NCBI GenBank assembly: GCA_050249455.1 | Contig: JBFWQM010000158.1 | Coordinates: forward strand, 1 to 13,117 | Source of the DNA: JBFWQM01 sp050249455 | GTDB lineage: Bacteria; Pseudomonadota; Alphaproteobacteria; MPNO01; VGEU01 | Direction of reading: 5' to 3' | Length of the DNA stretch: 13,117 nucleotides | Part shown: piece by piece, positions 12,160 to 13,117 of the stretch | Layout: each line of letters begins with the position of its first letter | Numbering within the stretch: the stretch's first letter is position 1 | Notes under the pieces: generated by a model | The model's database searches: none | Seen by the model: the letters and a program-made list of their open reading frames with translations, nothing else | What the model was told of the DNA's origin: nothing | Made by a program: the position numbers and the translations under genes

Positions 12160-13117
12160 ATGAGCCCTTCGCAGCCCTTCAACGTCGTCGAGACCACCAT
12201 CGCTGACATCCACGCCGCCTATCGCGACGGTACGTTGACCGTGCGCGCGCTGGTGCAGGCCTATCTCGACCGCATCGCTGCCTATGACAAGCAGGGGCCG
12301 GCAATCAACGCGCTGGTTTCGCTGAACAAGGACGCGCTGGCGCAGGCGGACCGGCTGGATGCGGCGTACAAGGCGTCGGGCTTCGTCGGGCCGCTGCACG
12401 GCATCCCGCTGATCATGAAGGACCAGGCCGACGTCGCCGAGATGCCGACCACGCTGGGCTCGGTGCTGTTCCGCGACCACCGGCCGGGGCGCGACTGCTT
12501 CGTCGCCGCGCAGCTGAAGAAGGCCGGCGCGATCTTCCTCGCCAAGGCGACCTTGGGCGAGCTCGGCGCCGGCGACACGCACGGCTCGCTGTTCGGTTCC
12601 ACCCGCTGCGTCTACGACCTGGAGCGCACCGCCGGCGGCTCGTCGGGCGGCTCGGGCGCGGCGGTGTCGGCGAATTTCGCGACCGTGGCGATCGGCCAGG
12701 AAGGCTTCGCCTCGATCCGCCGGCCGTCGATCTGGAACGGCGTCGCCGGCATGCGCCCGACGGCGGGGCTGGTCAGCCGCGGCGGCGTGTTCGCCGGCTG
12801 GCCGTCGATCCACGGCTCGCTCGGGCCTATGGCGCGCACGGTGGAAGACCTCGCGCGCGTGCTCGACGGCATGGTCGGCTACGACCCGAACGATCCGATC
12901 ACCGCACACGGCGTCGGCCGCGCGCCGGCCAGCTTCGCCGCCGCGCTCGACCGCAACGCGCTCAAGGGCGCGCGCATCGGCATCATGCGCCAGCCGATGG
13001 GCTACGCCACCGAGCCCGGCTCGGCCGACTTCGCCAAGATCGACGCGGTGTTCGCCCGCGCGGTGGGCGAGCTGCGCGCCGCCGGGGCGGAGATCGTCGA
13101 TCCCGTCGCCATCCCCG
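12160..13117 (+). CDS. Amidase-signature family hydrolase, cut by window edge
   Basis: The first 319 residues of an amidase-signature enzyme, usually about 450-500 residues, so roughly two-thirds is seen. The Ser-cisSer-Lys triad is present: K87 in PLIMKDQ, S161 in the glycine/serine stretch AGGSSGGSG, and the nucleophile S185 in FASIRRPS. The 24-residue spacing between the two serines equals that of fatty acid amide hydrolase (217 and 241). Family members hydrolyse amides or related C-N bonds to carboxylate plus ammonia or amine; here the substrate is unknown. The residues before the nucleophile are Phe-Ala rather than the common Gly-Gly. GCGGAG lies 8 bases before the ATG at 12160. It is divergent from the complete ABC importer, which suggests the importer may supply its substrate. 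No signal peptide, so cytoplasmic. Confidence 0.92.
   Translation, partial: MSPSQPFNVVETTIADIHAAYRDGTLTVRALVQAYLDRIAAYDKQGPAINALVSLNKDALAQADRLDAAYKASGFVGPLHGIPLIMKDQADVAEMPTTLGSVLFRDHRPGRDCFVAAQLKKAGAIFLAKATLGELGAGDTHGSLFGSTRCVYDLERTAGGSSGGSGAAVSANFATVAIGQEGFASIRRPSIWNGVAGMRPTAGLVSRGGVFAGWPSIHGSLGPMARTVEDLARVLDGMVGYDPNDPITAHGVGRAPASFAAALDRNALKGARIGIMRQPMGYATEPGSADFAKIDAVFARAVGELRAAGAEIVDPVAIP

Noticed and set aside
1..13117. CRISPR arrays, tRNA or rRNA genes, insertion sequences, integrases, toxin-antitoxin or defence genes
   Set aside because: I looked on both strands and saw no spaced direct repeats, cloverleaf-like sequences, transposase motifs or small toxin-type genes.

Overview
The window is uniformly GC-rich and gene-dense DNA with coding capacity of about 95 percent. 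It holds ten complete genes and two genes cut by the window edges. Family content (tripartite NitT/TauT-type ABC importers, a TRAP-type solute receptor, ACMSD-type amidohydrolases, a VanA-like Rieske oxygenase, a StaR/TTC38-like TPR protein) and a hairpin-forming intergenic repeat suggest an alphaproteobacterium of the Rhizobiales/Rhodospirillales type. That placement is an inference from gene style, not from a marker gene. There is no rRNA, tRNA, CRISPR array, transposase or integrase. No gene-free stretch exceeds 300 bases; the longest is about 220.

Layout. (1) 1-530, minus: 5' part of an ACMSD-type amidohydrolase, divergent from (2) a TetR-family regulator at 713-1360. (3) 1490-5419, plus: an operon of a TRAP DctP-type periplasmic receptor, a second ACMSD-type amidohydrolase, a SsuB/TauB-type ATPase and a SsuC/TauC-type permease. 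The last three genes overlap by 4 bases at each junction. (4) 5450-5513: a long inverted repeat between convergent transcripts. (5) 7535-5528, minus: a two-gene operon of a VanA/phthalate-dioxygenase-like Rieske oxygenase and a protein of the 4,5-dihydroxyphthalate decarboxylase (Pht5) family. (6) 7678-9117, plus: a StaR/TTC38-like TPR protein, divergent from the Rieske gene. (7) 11939-9133, minus: a complete NitT/TauT-type ABC importer in the order ATPase, permease, periplasmic receptor. (8) 12160 to the window end, plus: an amidase-signature hydrolase, divergent from the ABC operon.

Working model (inference): a catabolic and uptake island. Two importers bring in small, probably carboxylated and aromatic or amide-containing, organic compounds. 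The Rieske oxygenase, the Pht5-like decarboxylase, the amidohydrolases (this superfamily includes non-oxidative decarboxylases and ring or amide hydrolases) and the amidase would process them, and the TetR protein is the only local regulator. No Rieske reductase or ferredoxin, no TRAP membrane subunit and no ring-cleavage enzyme is in the window.

Most noteworthy: an operon pairing a TRAP-type receptor with an ABC ATPase and permease that have no ABC receptor of their own; two GC-rich stem-loops between the permease and receptor genes of the second ABC operon, the first enclosing the permease stop codon; several short inverted repeats in the divergent promoter regions; and an amidase whose usual Gly-Gly before the nucleophilic serine reads Phe-Ala.
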